From contig NZ_VFPO01000001.1 of assembly GCF_006716765.1 (NCBI RefSeq), forward strand, positions 3,968,001 through 4,032,000: DNA of 64,000 bases, in the 5' to 3' direction. The translations under genes and the position numbers were made by a program. Source of the DNA: Actinomadura hallensis. GTDB taxonomy: Bacteria; Actinomycetota; Actinomycetes; Streptosporangiales; Streptosporangiaceae. Under the pieces are notes generated by a model. The model did not search any database, had not been told where the DNA came from, and worked only from the letters and a program-made list of their open reading frames with translations. Shown here piece after piece: positions 26,070-38,099 of this stretch (positions are counted from its first letter, which is position 1; every line of letters starts with the position of its first letter).

Positions 26070-26432
26070 TCACTGCGCGATGTCGAGGCGGAGCGCCGTC
26101 GCGCCGCGCAGGTACACGTGCTGGACGGCGGAGCGCGGGCGGTCCGTCTCGACGTGCGCCATCAGCCGGATGACCCGGGGCAGCGACCCCGGCACCGCGA
26201 TCTCCGACGCGCACAGCAGCGGCACCTCGTGGAACCCGAGCTTGCGGGCCGCGAGGGCCGGGAACTCGGCCGTGAGGTCCGGCGTGGTCGTGAAGATGAC
26301 GCTGATGACGTCGTCGGTGCTCAGCTCGTTGCGGGCCATCACCTCGGACACCAGCTCCGTCGTCGCCTCCAGGATCTGGTCCCGGTCGTCGGCGTCGACC
26401 TGCGTCGCGCCGCGGACCGCGCGTACCGCCAC
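26070..26432 (-). CDS. aroH: Chorismate mutase, AroH family
   Basis: The 120-residue protein has the pseudo-alpha/beta-barrel trimer family features: MAVRAVRGATQVDADD, the Glu/Arg region LCASEIAVPGSLPRVIRLM, and HVYLRGA. It rearranges chorismate to prephenate, the substrate of the next gene, tyrA. This class resembles the Bacillus enzyme rather than the helical AroQ type. It follows rluB by 28 bp on the same strand. Confidence 0.95.
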   Translation of the reverse strand: MAVRAVRGATQVDADDRDQILEATTELVSEVMARNELSTDDVISVIFTTTPDLTAEFPALAARKLGFHEVPLLCASEIAVPGSLPRVIRLMAHVETDRPRSAVQHVYLRGATALRLDIAQ

Positions 26433-26460
26433 AGCCGCTCCCCCTCCTCTTGCCGCCGGC

Positions 26461-27192
26461 CTACAGCCCCACGGCCTTGTACAGTTCTCCGATCTCGTGC
26501 ACGGTCAGCGCGCGCATCGTGCCGGGCTTCAGCACGCCCAGCCTGATCGGGCCGAACTCTATTCGGGCCAGCTGCTGGACGGGGAACCCGACCTCCTTCA
26601 GCAGCCGCCGCACGATGTGCTTGCGTCCCTCGTGCAGGGTGATCTCGACCAGGACCCGCTTGCCGACCTGGTCGAACACCCGGAAACGGTCGGCCTTCGC
26701 CGGGCCGTCGTCCAGCGTCACGCCCGCCTTCAGCCGCCGGCCGAGGTCGCGCGGGATCGGCCCGTGGATCTCGGCCAGATACGTCTTGGGCACGCCGTAG
26801 CTGGGGTGGGTGAGGCGGTGCGACAGCTCTCCGTCGTTGGTGAGCAGGATCAGGCCCTCGGTGTCGGTGTCCAGGCGGCCGACGTGGAACAGCCGCTCGG
26901 GCACGTCGACGTAGTCGGCGAGGCACTTGCGGCCCCGCTCGTCCGCCATCGTGCTCACCACGCCGCGCGGCTTGTTGATGGCGTAGTAGCGCATCTCCGC
27001 GCGGGTCTGGACGCGCTTGCCGTCCACGTGGATGACGGCGCTCTGGGGGTCGACCCGCTCACCGAACCGGAACACCTTCTTCCCGTCGACGGTGACGCGG
27101 CCCTCGCCGATCAGCTCCTCGCAGTAACGGCGGCTGCCGATCCCGGCCTCGGCCAGGACCTTCTGCAGCCGCACGCCCTCTTTCTCGGTCAC
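26461..27192 (-). CDS. rluB: 23S rRNA pseudouridine synthase (RluB/RsuA family)
   Basis: The 243-residue protein has an N-terminal S4 RNA-binding domain (residues about 8-65, RLQKVLAEAGIGSRRYCEELI) and the synthase domain with catalytic Asp in HVGRLDTDTEGLILLTNDG. RluB-type enzymes modify helix 89 of 23S rRNA; the exact target is inferred from the conserved position next to scpAB. It overlaps scpB by 4 bp. Confidence 0.93.
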   Translation of the reverse strand: MTEKEGVRLQKVLAEAGIGSRRYCEELIGEGRVTVDGKKVFRFGERVDPQSAVIHVDGKRVQTRAEMRYYAINKPRGVVSTMADERGRKCLADYVDVPERLFHVGRLDTDTEGLILLTNDGELSHRLTHPSYGVPKTYLAEIHGPIPRDLGRRLKAGVTLDDGPAKADRFRVFDQVGKRVLVEITLHEGRKHIVRRLLKEVGFPVQQLARIEFGPIRLGVLKPGTMRALTVHEIGELYKAVGL

Positions 27193-27776
27193 GTGTCCTC
27201 AACTATGTCGTCCGGAAGGTCATCTGGCAGGAACGGGGCGAGCTCGGGCAGCTCGTCCAGGTCGCGGAGCCCGAGCCGTTCCAGGAAGTACCCGGTGGTG
27301 CGGTACAGGTTCGCCTGGGACTCGGGGTCCTGCCCCGCGAGCTCGATGAGCCCGCGCAGCATCAGGGTGCGCATCACCCCGTCGCTGTTGACGCCGCGGA
27401 TCGCCGACACGCGGGCACGGCTGACGGGCTGCCGGTACGCGACGACCGCGAGCGTCTCCAGCGCGGCCTGGGTGAGCCGCGCCTGCTGTCCGTCGGTGAC
27501 GAACCGCTCCACGACCGGGGCGCACACGTCCCGGGTGTAGAACCGCCACCCGCCGGCGACCTCCCTGAGGTCGAACCCGCGGCCCTGTTCAGTGTACTCG
27601 GCGGCCAGCTCCCGCAGCGTCTCCGCGACCTCGCCGCGGGGGCGCTCCAGCAGCTGCGCGAGGGTCATCTCGCTGACCGGCTCGTCCACCACCAGCAGGA
27701 TCGCCTCGATGGAGGCGCGCAACCCCGGTTCCGGCGCCTGCGCACCGGTCTCCCCGGTCATCGTCTCCTCCGTCAC
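27189..27776 (-). CDS. scpB: Segregation and condensation protein B
   Basis: The 195-residue ScpB shows paired winged helices (IEAILLVVDEPVSEMTLAQLL, and TQAALETLAVVAYRQPVSRARVSAIRGVNSDGVMRTLMLRGLIE). It forms the kleisin subcomplex with ScpA that binds SMC. It lies 13 bp downstream of scpA and overlaps rluB by 4 bp. An acidic tail (FLPDDLPDDIVEDT) is typical. Confidence 0.97.
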   Translation of the reverse strand: MTEETMTGETGAQAPEPGLRASIEAILLVVDEPVSEMTLAQLLERPRGEVAETLRELAAEYTEQGRGFDLREVAGGWRFYTRDVCAPVVERFVTDGQQARLTQAALETLAVVAYRQPVSRARVSAIRGVNSDGVMRTLMLRGLIELAGQDPESQANLYRTTGYFLERLGLRDLDELPELAPFLPDDLPDDIVEDT

Positions 27777-27789
27777 TGTGGCACTTCCC

Positions 27790-28755
27790 TTACTTCTCCT
27801 GCTCGCCGGCGCTCCCGGCCCTGCGGGAGTCCCGAGCCTCGTCCTGCGTCTCGTCCTGGGCGCCGTCCTTCTTCGGGGCGCCCTCGTAGTCGTCGCCGAC
27901 CTCGACGTCGCCCTCGTCCGAGCCGGTCCAGCTGACGTACAGCTCTCCGAGGGGCTCCTCCTGCTCGAACGCGACGTTCTGGTCCCGGTACAGCTCCAGC
28001 AGGGCCAGGAACCTCGCGACGACCTCGTAGGTGCCCTCGGCGTCGGAGGCGAGGACGCGGAACGTCGTGCGGCGCAGCCGCCGCAGCCGCTCGACGACGA
28101 TCGCGGCCTGCTCGGTGACGCTGGCCTTCGGCTGGTAGATGTGCTCGACGGAGACCGACGGCGGCTCCTTGGGCGCGAGGGCCCGGGCGGCGAGGCGGGC
28201 GAACTCCTCGGGCCCGATCCCCAGCAGCACCTCGGGCAGCAGGTTCGCGAACCGCGGCTCCATCGGCACCAGCCGGGGGTACCGGCGGCCCGCGTCGGCC
28301 ATCCGAGCGGCGAGGACCTGCGCGACCTCCTTGTAGGCGCGGTACTGCAGCAGCCGCGCGAACAGCAGGTCGCGGGCCTCCAGCAGCGCGAGATCCTCCT
28401 CGTCGTCCACCTCGCCGGACGGCAGGAGCCGCGCGGCCTTCAGGTCCAGCAGGGTGGCGGCGACGAGCAGGAAGTGGCTGGCCTGGTCGAGGTCCCAGTC
28501 GCCGCCGCGGGAGCGGATGTACGCGATGAAGTCGTCGGTGACCTTGTGCAGCGACACCTCGGTGATGTCGAGCTTGTGCTTGGAGATCAGTCCGAGCAGC
28601 AGGTCGAAAGGGCCCTCGAAGTTGTCCAGGTGGACGTGGAAGCCCTGTTCCTCCCCGGTCTCCTGCCGGCCCTCCCGCTCCGGCTCCGGCGACGTCTCGT
28701 CCACGTCGCTCACGGTAGCGGAGCTCATCTCCCGCGCTGTGCTCACCGGCAACAT
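27790..28755 (-). CDS. scpA: Segregation and condensation protein A (kleisin)
   Basis: The protein (up to 321 residues) has the ScpA N-terminal signature FHVHLDNFEGPFDLLLGLISKH and the C-terminal winged helix preceded by LRRTTFRVLASDAEG. It bridges SMC heads in the condensin. N-terminal residues 1-40 and the C-terminal about 45 residues are charged and poorly conserved. The start is uncertain: in-frame ATG 28755, GTG 28743 and ATG 28728 are all possible. Confidence 0.96.
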   Translation of the reverse strand: MLPVSTAREMSSATVSDVDETSPEPEREGRQETGEEQGFHVHLDNFEGPFDLLLGLISKHKLDITEVSLHKVTDDFIAYIRSRGGDWDLDQASHFLLVAATLLDLKAARLLPSGEVDDEEDLALLEARDLLFARLLQYRAYKEVAQVLAARMADAGRRYPRLVPMEPRFANLLPEVLLGIGPEEFARLAARALAPKEPPSVSVEHIYQPKASVTEQAAIVVERLRRLRRTTFRVLASDAEGTYEVVARFLALLELYRDQNVAFEQEEPLGELYVSWTGSDEGDVEVGDDYEGAPKKDGAQDETQDEARDSRRAGSAGEQEK

Positions 28756-28893
28756 CGTCCCATGTGCGCCGCACCGCTCGGGCCATGGACGGTCGCGGGG
28801 GGCCGCGTCATGGAGGCGTCTGACGGGCCGGAGCGCGCCGAAGACGGCGCCGGTCGGAGAACGCGACGGGGAGCGGAACGGGAAGGCGCCGGG

Positions 28894-29805
28894 CTACTCC
28901 GCGGCGGCCCACCGGCTGAGGACCTCCCGCGCCAGCCCGCGGTAGGCGTTCGCGCCCATCGAGGTGGGGTCGAAGTACGTGATCGGCTCTCCGGCGACGG
29001 TCGCGTCCGGGAACCGCACCGTGCGGTTGATGACGGTGTGGAACACCTTGTCGCCGAACGCCTCGACGATGCGCCCGAGCACCTCGCGGGTGTGCAGGGT
29101 GCGCGAGTCGTACATCGTGCCGAGGACGCCGTCGATGACGAGGTTCGGGTTGATCCGGGCCTGGACCTTCTCGATGGTCTCCATGAGCAGCGCGACGCCG
29201 CGCATCGCGAAGTACTCGCACTCCAGCGGGATCAGCACGCCGTCGCTGGCGGCCAGCGCGTTCACGGTGAGCAGGCCGAGCGACGGCTGGCAGTCGATCA
29301 GGATGTAGTCGTAGTGGTCGACCGCCGACTTCAGCGCGCTCTGGAGGATGTACTCGCGGCCCACCTCGTGGACGAGCTGGACCTCCGCGCCCGAGAGGTC
29401 GATGTTGCTGGGCAGCAGGTCCATGCCGTCGACGCCGCTCTCGATGACGACGTCCTCCCACTCGATGTCGCGTTCGAGCAGCAGGTTGTGGATCGTCACG
29501 TCGAGCTGGCGCGGGTCGCCCTTGCCCAGGCCGACCGACAGCGCCCCCTGCGGGTCGAAGTCGACGAGGAGGACGCGGCGGCCGTACTCGGCGAGCGCCG
29601 CACCCAGGTTGATCGTCGTCGTGGTCTTGCCGACGCCGCCCTTCTGGTTGCAGACGGCCACGATCCGCGCGGGCCCGTGCTCGTCCAGGGGTTCGGGGTC
29701 CGGGAAGACCGGCACGGGCCGCTGCGTGGGCCCGAGCCCCCTGCTCGGATCGGTCTCTATGGTGGCGGAGGACAGGACTCCATCCGCACTGTCAGTGCTG
29801 GTCAC
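28894..29805 (-). CDS. ParA/Soj-family chromosome partitioning ATPase
   Basis: The 303-residue protein has a deviant Walker A (CNQKGGVGKTTTTINLG), Walker A' VDFDPQGALSVGLG and Walker B DYILIDCQPSLG. I chose the GTG at 29805 with GGGAGGG just upstream; the longer frame to 29877 is less likely. No parB lies nearby, and the place next to scpAB and xerD is the known actinobacterial orphan parA position. It probably cooperates with the condensin in nucleoid segregation. Confidence 0.93.
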   Translation of the reverse strand: MTSTDSADGVLSSATIETDPSRGLGPTQRPVPVFPDPEPLDEHGPARIVAVCNQKGGVGKTTTTINLGAALAEYGRRVLLVDFDPQGALSVGLGKGDPRQLDVTIHNLLLERDIEWEDVVIESGVDGMDLLPSNIDLSGAEVQLVHEVGREYILQSALKSAVDHYDYILIDCQPSLGLLTVNALAASDGVLIPLECEYFAMRGVALLMETIEKVQARINPNLVIDGVLGTMYDSRTLHTREVLGRIVEAFGDKVFHTVINRTVRFPDATVAGEPITYFDPTSMGANAYRGLAREVLSRWAAAE

Positions 29806-29910
29806 CAGATCCCTCCCCGGTGGCCCGGAAATGCCATCCAGAACGGCGACTCTAGGCCCGCGTATCCCCGCGCTCAAGCCGACGCGCGACGAACGTAGCG
29901 ATTTGCCCGG

Positions 29911-30906
29911 TCAGCTTCGCGCACGCGGATGGGAGGTCGCGTACACCTCGCGCAGCAGCTGGACGGTCACCAGCGTGTACACCTGCGTCGTGGTCACCGA
30001 GGCGTGTCCGAGCAGCTCCTGGACGACGCGGACGTCGGCGCCGCCGTCCAGCAGATGGGTCGCGAACGAGTGCCGCAGCGTGTGCGGGGACACCTCCGAC
30101 AGCTGCGCCCGGTCGGCGGCGGCGCGCAGCACCATCCACGCGCCCTGCCGCGACAGCCGGCCGCCGCGGGCGTTCAGGAACAGCGCCGGGCCGCCGCGCC
30201 CCGCGCCGGCGAGCTCCGGCCGGGCCCGCACCAGGTAGGCGTCCACGGCCTCGCGGGCGTAGTCGCCGATCGGCACGACCCGCGCCTTGCCGCCCTTGCC
30301 GGCGACGCGGGCGAACCCCTCCCGCAGGTCGACGTCGTCGACGTCCAGGCCGACGGCCTCGGAGATCCGGGCGCCCGACCCGTACAGCAGCTCCAGCAGC
30401 GCGCGGTCGCGCAGCCCGCGCGCGGTGCCGCCGTCCCCGCCGGACGGGGCGCCCGCCGCGGCGAGGAGCCGCTCGACCTCCTCCAGGGAGATCGCCTTGG
30501 GCAGCCGCCGCGGCGGCGTCGGCGGCTTGACGTCGCAGGCGGGGTCGCCGGGCGCCAGGCCCTCGCGCAGCGCGAAGCGGTGCAGCCCGCGGACGGCGGC
30601 CAGCGCCCGCGCCGCCGAGCCCGCCGACAGCGGCGCGTGGTCGCCGTCGCCCTCCCGGAGGCTCACCAGGTAGGCGCGGACGTCGTCCTCGGTGATGTCG
30701 GCGATGTCGGTGCGGCCCCGCGCCTCCTGCGCCCGCACGTAGCGGCGCAGGTCCCGGCGGTAGGAGCTGAGGGTGTTGGCGGCCAGGCCGCGCTCGACGG
30801 CGAGATGCCCCAGGTAGGTGCGGACGGCGGCGCCGAGGGGGGAGCCGTCGCCCGCGTCGTCCGCGGGGAGCGGCGCGGTGCTCCGTGGGATCGGGCTCGC
30901 GGACAG
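29911..30906 (-). CDS. xerD: Tyrosine recombinase XerD, apparent CTG start
   Basis: This is a 331-residue site-specific recombinase of the dif/Xer system. The SAM-like N-domain ([22 protein letters not shown]) is followed by the catalytic domain with Arg ([11 protein letters not shown]), [24 protein letters not shown] (nucleophile Tyr) and a basic tail. The full N-domain is only in frame upstream of GTG 30738. Between the TAG near 30930 and that point there is no ATG, GTG or TTG, but a CTG at 30906 with AAGGGG about 8 bp upstream ([10 protein letters not shown]). CTG initiation is the best explanation; a sequence error is the alternative. Confidence 0.88.
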   Translation of the reverse strand: MSASPIPRSTAPLPADDAGDGSPLGAAVRTYLGHLAVERGLAANTLSSYRRDLRRYVRAQEARGRTDIADITEDDVRAYLVSLREGDGDHAPLSAGSAARALAAVRGLHRFALREGLAPGDPACDVKPPTPPRRLPKAISLEEVERLLAAAGAPSGGDGGTARGLRDRALLELLYGSGARISEAVGLDVDDVDLREGFARVAGKGGKARVVPIGDYAREAVDAYLVRARPELAGAGRGGPALFLNARGGRLSRQGAWMVLRAAADRAQLSEVSPHTLRHSFATHLLDGGADVRVVQELLGHASVTTTQVYTLVTVQLLREVYATSHPRARS

Positions 30907-30986
30907 TGCGGCACCCCTTCCGGGCGAAGGCTACGGTGACAGGCCCATCATGCCCCTTCGGGCCGCGCGGAGTGGCCTCATCCGCC

Positions 30987-33505
<2,519 letters not shown>

Positions 33506-35404
33506 TCAGAGGCGCGGTGTGGCGGCGGTCGGCATGATGGTCCGCAACTGGCGGGTCAGCTCGTCGATCAGGGAGCGGGCCTGGTCGGCGGCCGTGCGGG
33601 CGGCGTCGCGCTCCTGCGACAGCTCGGCGATCTGCGCGCGCTGCTCGGTGACGGCCTGCGCGAGCTGGTCCACCCACTGGTCGCGCTCGGCGAGCTTCTC
33701 GGCGATGGCGTCGCGCTCGGCGGCCATCTGCCGCATCGCCGCCACCGCCTTGTCGCGCTCCCGGCCGGCCTGGTCGGCGCGGCCGCGGGCCAGGGTCAGC
33801 TCCGACTCCGCCCGAGCCTGGGCCTGCACGGCGGCCTCGCGGGCGCGCTCGGCGGCCTCCTTGGCCTTGGCGCTGCCGTCGCGCTCGCGCTCGGCCTTCT
33901 TCGCGGCCTCCAACGACTGCGCGGCGGTGTCGAGGGCCTGCTGGCGCTCGGCCTCGGCGGCCTCCGCCCGCCCCACGGCCTCCTGGACGCGGCGCTCCGC
34001 CTCCTGCGCGCGGCGCTCGGCCTCGTGCGCGCGGCGCTCCAGCTCCTGGGCGCGGCGCTCGGCGACCTCGGCGCGGCGGCGCGACTCGTCGGCCTCCTGC
34101 CCGGCCGCGGCGACCGCGTGCTGCAGGTTCTGCGCGGTCATCTCGGCGTCGGTGACCTTGGCGCGCAGCGCCGACAGCTCGGCGTGCGCGTTCTCCAGGT
34201 TCCGCGACAGCTCCGCGGCCTGCTCGGCGACGCGGTCGCGCTCCGACTCGGCCGAGCGGCGCCCGGTGACGGCCTCCTCGACGGCGCGGAGCGCGTCGTC
34301 GCGGGCCTCGCTCATCGCGTCGCGCTGCTGGATGGCCTGCCGGACCGTGGCCTCGGCCTCGGCGACGCGGCGTTCGGCCTGCTCGGCCTGGGCCTGCGCC
34401 TGCTCCATCTGCGCGCGGGCCTGCTCCGCCTGCGCGCGGGCCTGCTCGGCCTGGGCACGGGCCTGCTCGGCCTGCGTGCGTCCCTGCTGGGCCTGGTTCC
34501 ACGCGGCCGCGGCGTCCCGCTGCGCGTTCTCCTTCTCGGTCTGCAGCGCGGCGATCTGGGTGACCGCCTCGTTCTGCACCTCCGACACCCGGCGCTCGGA
34601 CTCGGCCAGCTGCCGCTCGGCCTCGACCGCGCGGCGCTCGGCCTGCTCGGCCTGCCCGCGGGCCCGCTGCACCTCGCCCCAGGCGGCCGCCGCGTCCCGC
34701 TGCGCCGCCTCCTTCTCCGCCTGGACGGCGGCGACCTGCGTGGCGATCTCGTTTTGCGCCTCGCTCAGCCGGCGCTCGGCCTCGACCGCGCGGCGCTCCG
34801 CCTGCTCGGCCTGGCCCCGGGCCCGCTGCACCTCGCCCCAGGCGGCCGCCGCGTCCCGCTGCGCCGCCTCCCGCTCGGCCGCGACGGCGGCGACCTGCGT
34901 GGCGATCTCGTTCTGGACCTCGCTGACCTTGCGCTCGCCGGCGGCGAGCGCGTCGCCGATGAGGTCGGCCATCTGCCGGAGCCGCTCGACCATGTCCCAC
35001 GGCTGGGCCTCGGGCTTCTCCAGCTCGGCGCGCACCAGCTCACCGGTACGGGCGTGCTGACCCGGCTGACCGGGCTGCACCGGCTGTCCGGGCTGACCGG
35101 GCTGCCCCTGAGCGTGCTGGCCCTGACCGGGCTGGCCGGGCTGGCCGGCCTGCTGTCCGGGCTGGCCCGGGTGCTGGCCGTGCTGGTGACCGGGCTGCTG
35201 GCCGTGCTGCGCATGGTGAGGCTGCTGCCCCTGTTGCTGAGGCTGCTGGGGCTGCTGGGGCGCGGGCTTCGACATCTGGATCGGCTGCTGGGCGGCCGGA
35301 ACCGGCGCCTCGGGGGCGCGGTGGGGGTCGCGCCCCATGGCGTTCCAGGGCGACCCCGCGTCCGGGACGCCGCGGGAACCGCCCGATCCGTTCAGCTCAC
35401 TCAC
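33506..35404 (-). CDS. Long coiled-coil protein with Gln/Pro-rich N-terminus
   Basis: The 632-residue protein is not identified. Residues to about 120 are disordered and rich in Gln, Pro, Gly and His (PGQPGQ and QQPHHAQHGQQP runs). From about 130 to the end it is almost continuous coiled coil, with imperfect modules of 53 and 60 residues (SEVQNEIATQVAAV... AAAAWGEVQRARGQAEQ) and a run of AEQARAQ heptads. It has no membrane segment. It resembles in kind, not demonstrably in descent, actinobacterial cytoskeletal proteins such as FilP and Scy. The GTG at 35404 has GGAG upstream and overlaps the upstream ORF stop as GTGA. Confidence 0.8.
   Translation of the reverse strand: MSELNGSGGSRGVPDAGSPWNAMGRDPHRAPEAPVPAAQQPIQMSKPAPQQPQQPQQQGQQPHHAQHGQQPGHQHGQHPGQPGQQAGQPGQPGQGQHAQGQPGQPGQPVQPGQPGQHARTGELVRAELEKPEAQPWDMVERLRQMADLIGDALAAGERKVSEVQNEIATQVAAVAAEREAAQRDAAAAWGEVQRARGQAEQAERRAVEAERRLSEAQNEIATQVAAVQAEKEAAQRDAAAAWGEVQRARGQAEQAERRAVEAERQLAESERRVSEVQNEAVTQIAALQTEKENAQRDAAAAWNQAQQGRTQAEQARAQAEQARAQAEQARAQMEQAQAQAEQAERRVAEAEATVRQAIQQRDAMSEARDDALRAVEEAVTGRRSAESERDRVAEQAAELSRNLENAHAELSALRAKVTDAEMTAQNLQHAVAAAGQEADESRRRAEVAERRAQELERRAHEAERRAQEAERRVQEAVGRAEAAEAERQQALDTAAQSLEAAKKAERERDGSAKAKEAAERAREAAVQAQARAESELTLARGRADQAGRERDKAVAAMRQMAAERDAIAEKLAERDQWVDQLAQAVTEQRAQIAELSQERDAARTAADQARSLIDELTRQLRTIMPTAATPRL
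34380..34500 (-). repeat. 21-bp heptad-coding tandem repeats
   Basis: Successive copies of a 21-bp unit encode AEQARAQ heptads in the coiled-coil gene. Copies differ mostly at third positions. Length variation among strains is likely by slippage. Confidence 0.7.
34640..34880 (-). repeat. 159-bp module repeat in the coiled-coil gene
   Basis: Near-identical blocks lie 159 bp apart (for example the segment at 34680-34712 repeats at 34839-34871), encoding the 53-residue coiled-coil module twice. A third, more diverged module lies on the side of lower coordinates. Confidence 0.75.
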
Positions 35405-35502
35405 TGCTCTCCTCGCCTCACGGCTCGGTGCCACGTGAACGCCATGGCTCTGCTGGTCGCGGCCGCGGCGTTCCCCGCCCGGCGGCTGGTCATCTCGCTC
35501 AC
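35401..35502 (-). CDS. Short upstream ORF coupled to the coiled-coil gene
   Basis: This 33-codon ORF runs from the GTG at 35502 (VSEMTSRRAGNAAAATSRAM... VRRGEQ). Its TGA overlaps the GTG start of the coiled-coil gene as GTGA. AGGCGAGGAGACAC precedes its GTG, nearly repeating AGGCGAGGAGAGCA that precedes the main start. The frame stays open to 35610, so a 69-codon version is possible. It may be a leader peptide controlling translation, or a duplication of the start region. No known family. Confidence 0.4.
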   Translation of the reverse strand: MSEMTSRRAGNAAAATSRAMAFTWHRAVRRGEQ

Positions 35503-36770
<1,268 letters not shown>

Positions 36771-36830
36771 CCCTGGCCTAGCCCGGCGCGTCCGCGTATC
36801 CGCCGTCTGCGCCCGCCGAAGCCCTCCTTC

Positions 36831-36872
36831 TTCATTCGGCCACGTTCATTCGCCCACGTTCATCCGTCCACG
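36831..36872. repeat. Three tandem 14-bp repeats
   Basis: TTCATTCGGCCACG, TTCATTCGCCCACG and TTCATCCGTCCACG follow each other without gaps. They lie 61 bp past the pip stop, in noncoding DNA. Confidence 0.8.
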
Positions 36873-36929
36873 GCGGCTCTCCATCCGTGCGTGGTCGCTC
36901 CCCGCGGATCAGTGGAGGGTCGGCCGCAA

Positions 36930-36967
36930 TGCGGGCATGCCACCTTGCCATTTGTGGCATGCCCGCA
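36930..36967 (+). terminator. Hairpin terminator after pip
   Basis: A perfect 14-bp stem (TGCGGGCATGCCAC / GTGGCATGCCCGCA) encloses a 10-nt loop. It lies between pip and the ectABCD promoter region and has no U-tract. Confidence 0.7.
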
Positions 36968-37501
36968 AGCCCGGCGACCGGCCCGGCCGGGGTCGCGTTC
37001 CGGTCGGCCCGCAAGGGGCCCGGAACCCTCGATTTCTTACCTGCGCGCAATCCACTTCTTACCTTTTCGTAAGCGATCCGCCCCCTTGCAGGGCAGCGGC
37101 CGGCGACCCCAGAACCCGCGCCGGCGCCTTGGCTCACACCCGTCCCAGCACGCCCGCGAGCGGACGACCTCGCGGGATGCGACGTGACGCTCACCGCACC
37201 GATGTCGTTGACATTAAATTTGAGTGACTTACCTCACACAACCGATACACAAAACCCCTCACGCGGTCACGACAAAACCTTAAGGTTGCGTTCAGGAAGC
37301 GTCCTGGCACGCGAGTCGGCAGGTCCCGCAGTACCTCCTGCGTAGCACGGAGAATGGCGGACGAACGCCCGCGCGAGGCCGTCGCGAATTGCACCGAATT
37401 CGACAAAGCCTATTACCCTACCCAGTCCGCGGCGCCGCTAAACATCTCACAGATAACAATCCTCTGCGATCAGGGCGGGGGATTCGCTAAGTTGCCTGGA
37501 C
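36968..37501 (+). promoter_or_regulatory. AT-richer regulatory region upstream of ectA
   Basis: About 530 bp without a gene. From 37200 to 37480 it is clearly less GC-rich than its surroundings. It contains a 12-bp perfect palindrome AACCTTAAGGTT (37276-37287) about 215 bp before ectA, and a candidate promoter TTGCAC (37389-37394) - 16 bp - TATTAC (37411-37416). The ectA start has GCGGGGG some distance upstream and only a weak ribosome site. Osmotic control of ect operons is well known; which element mediates it is not visible. Confidence 0.45.
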
Positions 37502-38050
37502 ATGGCAGCGCAACCCCTGGAATCGACGACCCGACGCCCGGATTCGAACGAGACGAACGCGGACGTGCAACTCCAGGTGCCCAGCCTCGCCGACGGCCCG
37601 GAGCTCTGGCGGATGGCCCGGGACTCCCGTGTCCTGGACCTCAACTCCCCCTACAGCTACGCGCTCTGGTGCCGTGACTTCGCGGACACTTCCGTGGTGG
37701 CGCGCGACGCCGGCGGCCCCTGCGGCTTCATCACCGGCTACGTCCGCCCGTCCCGGCCCGACACGTTCTTCGTGTGGCAGGTCGCCGTGGACCAGGACCA
37801 TCGCGGGCAGGGCCTGGCCCGCCGCATGCTCCACAGCCTCGCCGACCGGCTCGTTCCCCGCGGCCACCGGTATCTGGAGGCCACGGTCACGCCGGACAAC
37901 ACCGCCTCCACCGCGATGTTCGAATCGTTCGCCCGGGACCGCGGCTGCCAGGTCGCCCGCAGCCCGCTCTTCGGCGCGGAGCACTTCCCCGAGGGGGGAC
38001 ACGAGCCCGAGGTGCTCTTCCGGATCGGCCCGATCAGCGACGCGAACTGA
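37502..38050 (+). CDS. ectA: L-2,4-diaminobutyrate N-gamma-acetyltransferase
   Basis: The 182-residue GNAT enzyme acetylates diaminobutyrate, the second step of ectoine synthesis. The acetyl-CoA motif WQVAVDQDHRGQGLARRML and the EctA-specific LDLNSPYSYALWCRDF and TVTPDNTASTAMF are clear. A Ser/Thr/Pro-rich leader of about 20 residues precedes the domain. It is the first gene of ectABCD, 49 bp before ectB. Confidence 0.97.
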   Translation: MAAQPLESTTRRPDSNETNADVQLQVPSLADGPELWRMARDSRVLDLNSPYSYALWCRDFADTSVVARDAGGPCGFITGYVRPSRPDTFFVWQVAVDQDHRGQGLARRMLHSLADRLVPRGHRYLEATVTPDNTASTAMFESFARDRGCQVARSPLFGAEHFPEGGHEPEVLFRIGPISDAN

Positions 38051-38099
38051 TCGTTCACAACCTGTCCGCTCCCCCACATCAACCTGCCTGGAGGCAGAC

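Noticed and set aside
34380..34880. Possible CRISPR or satellite array in the coiled-coil gene
   Set aside because: The repeats stay in the coding frame and encode heptads; there are no unique spacers of constant length.
36832..37194. A 120-codon minus-strand ORF between pip and ectA
   Set aside because: It crosses the hairpin and tandem repeats, lacks a ribosome site and has no codon bias or family.
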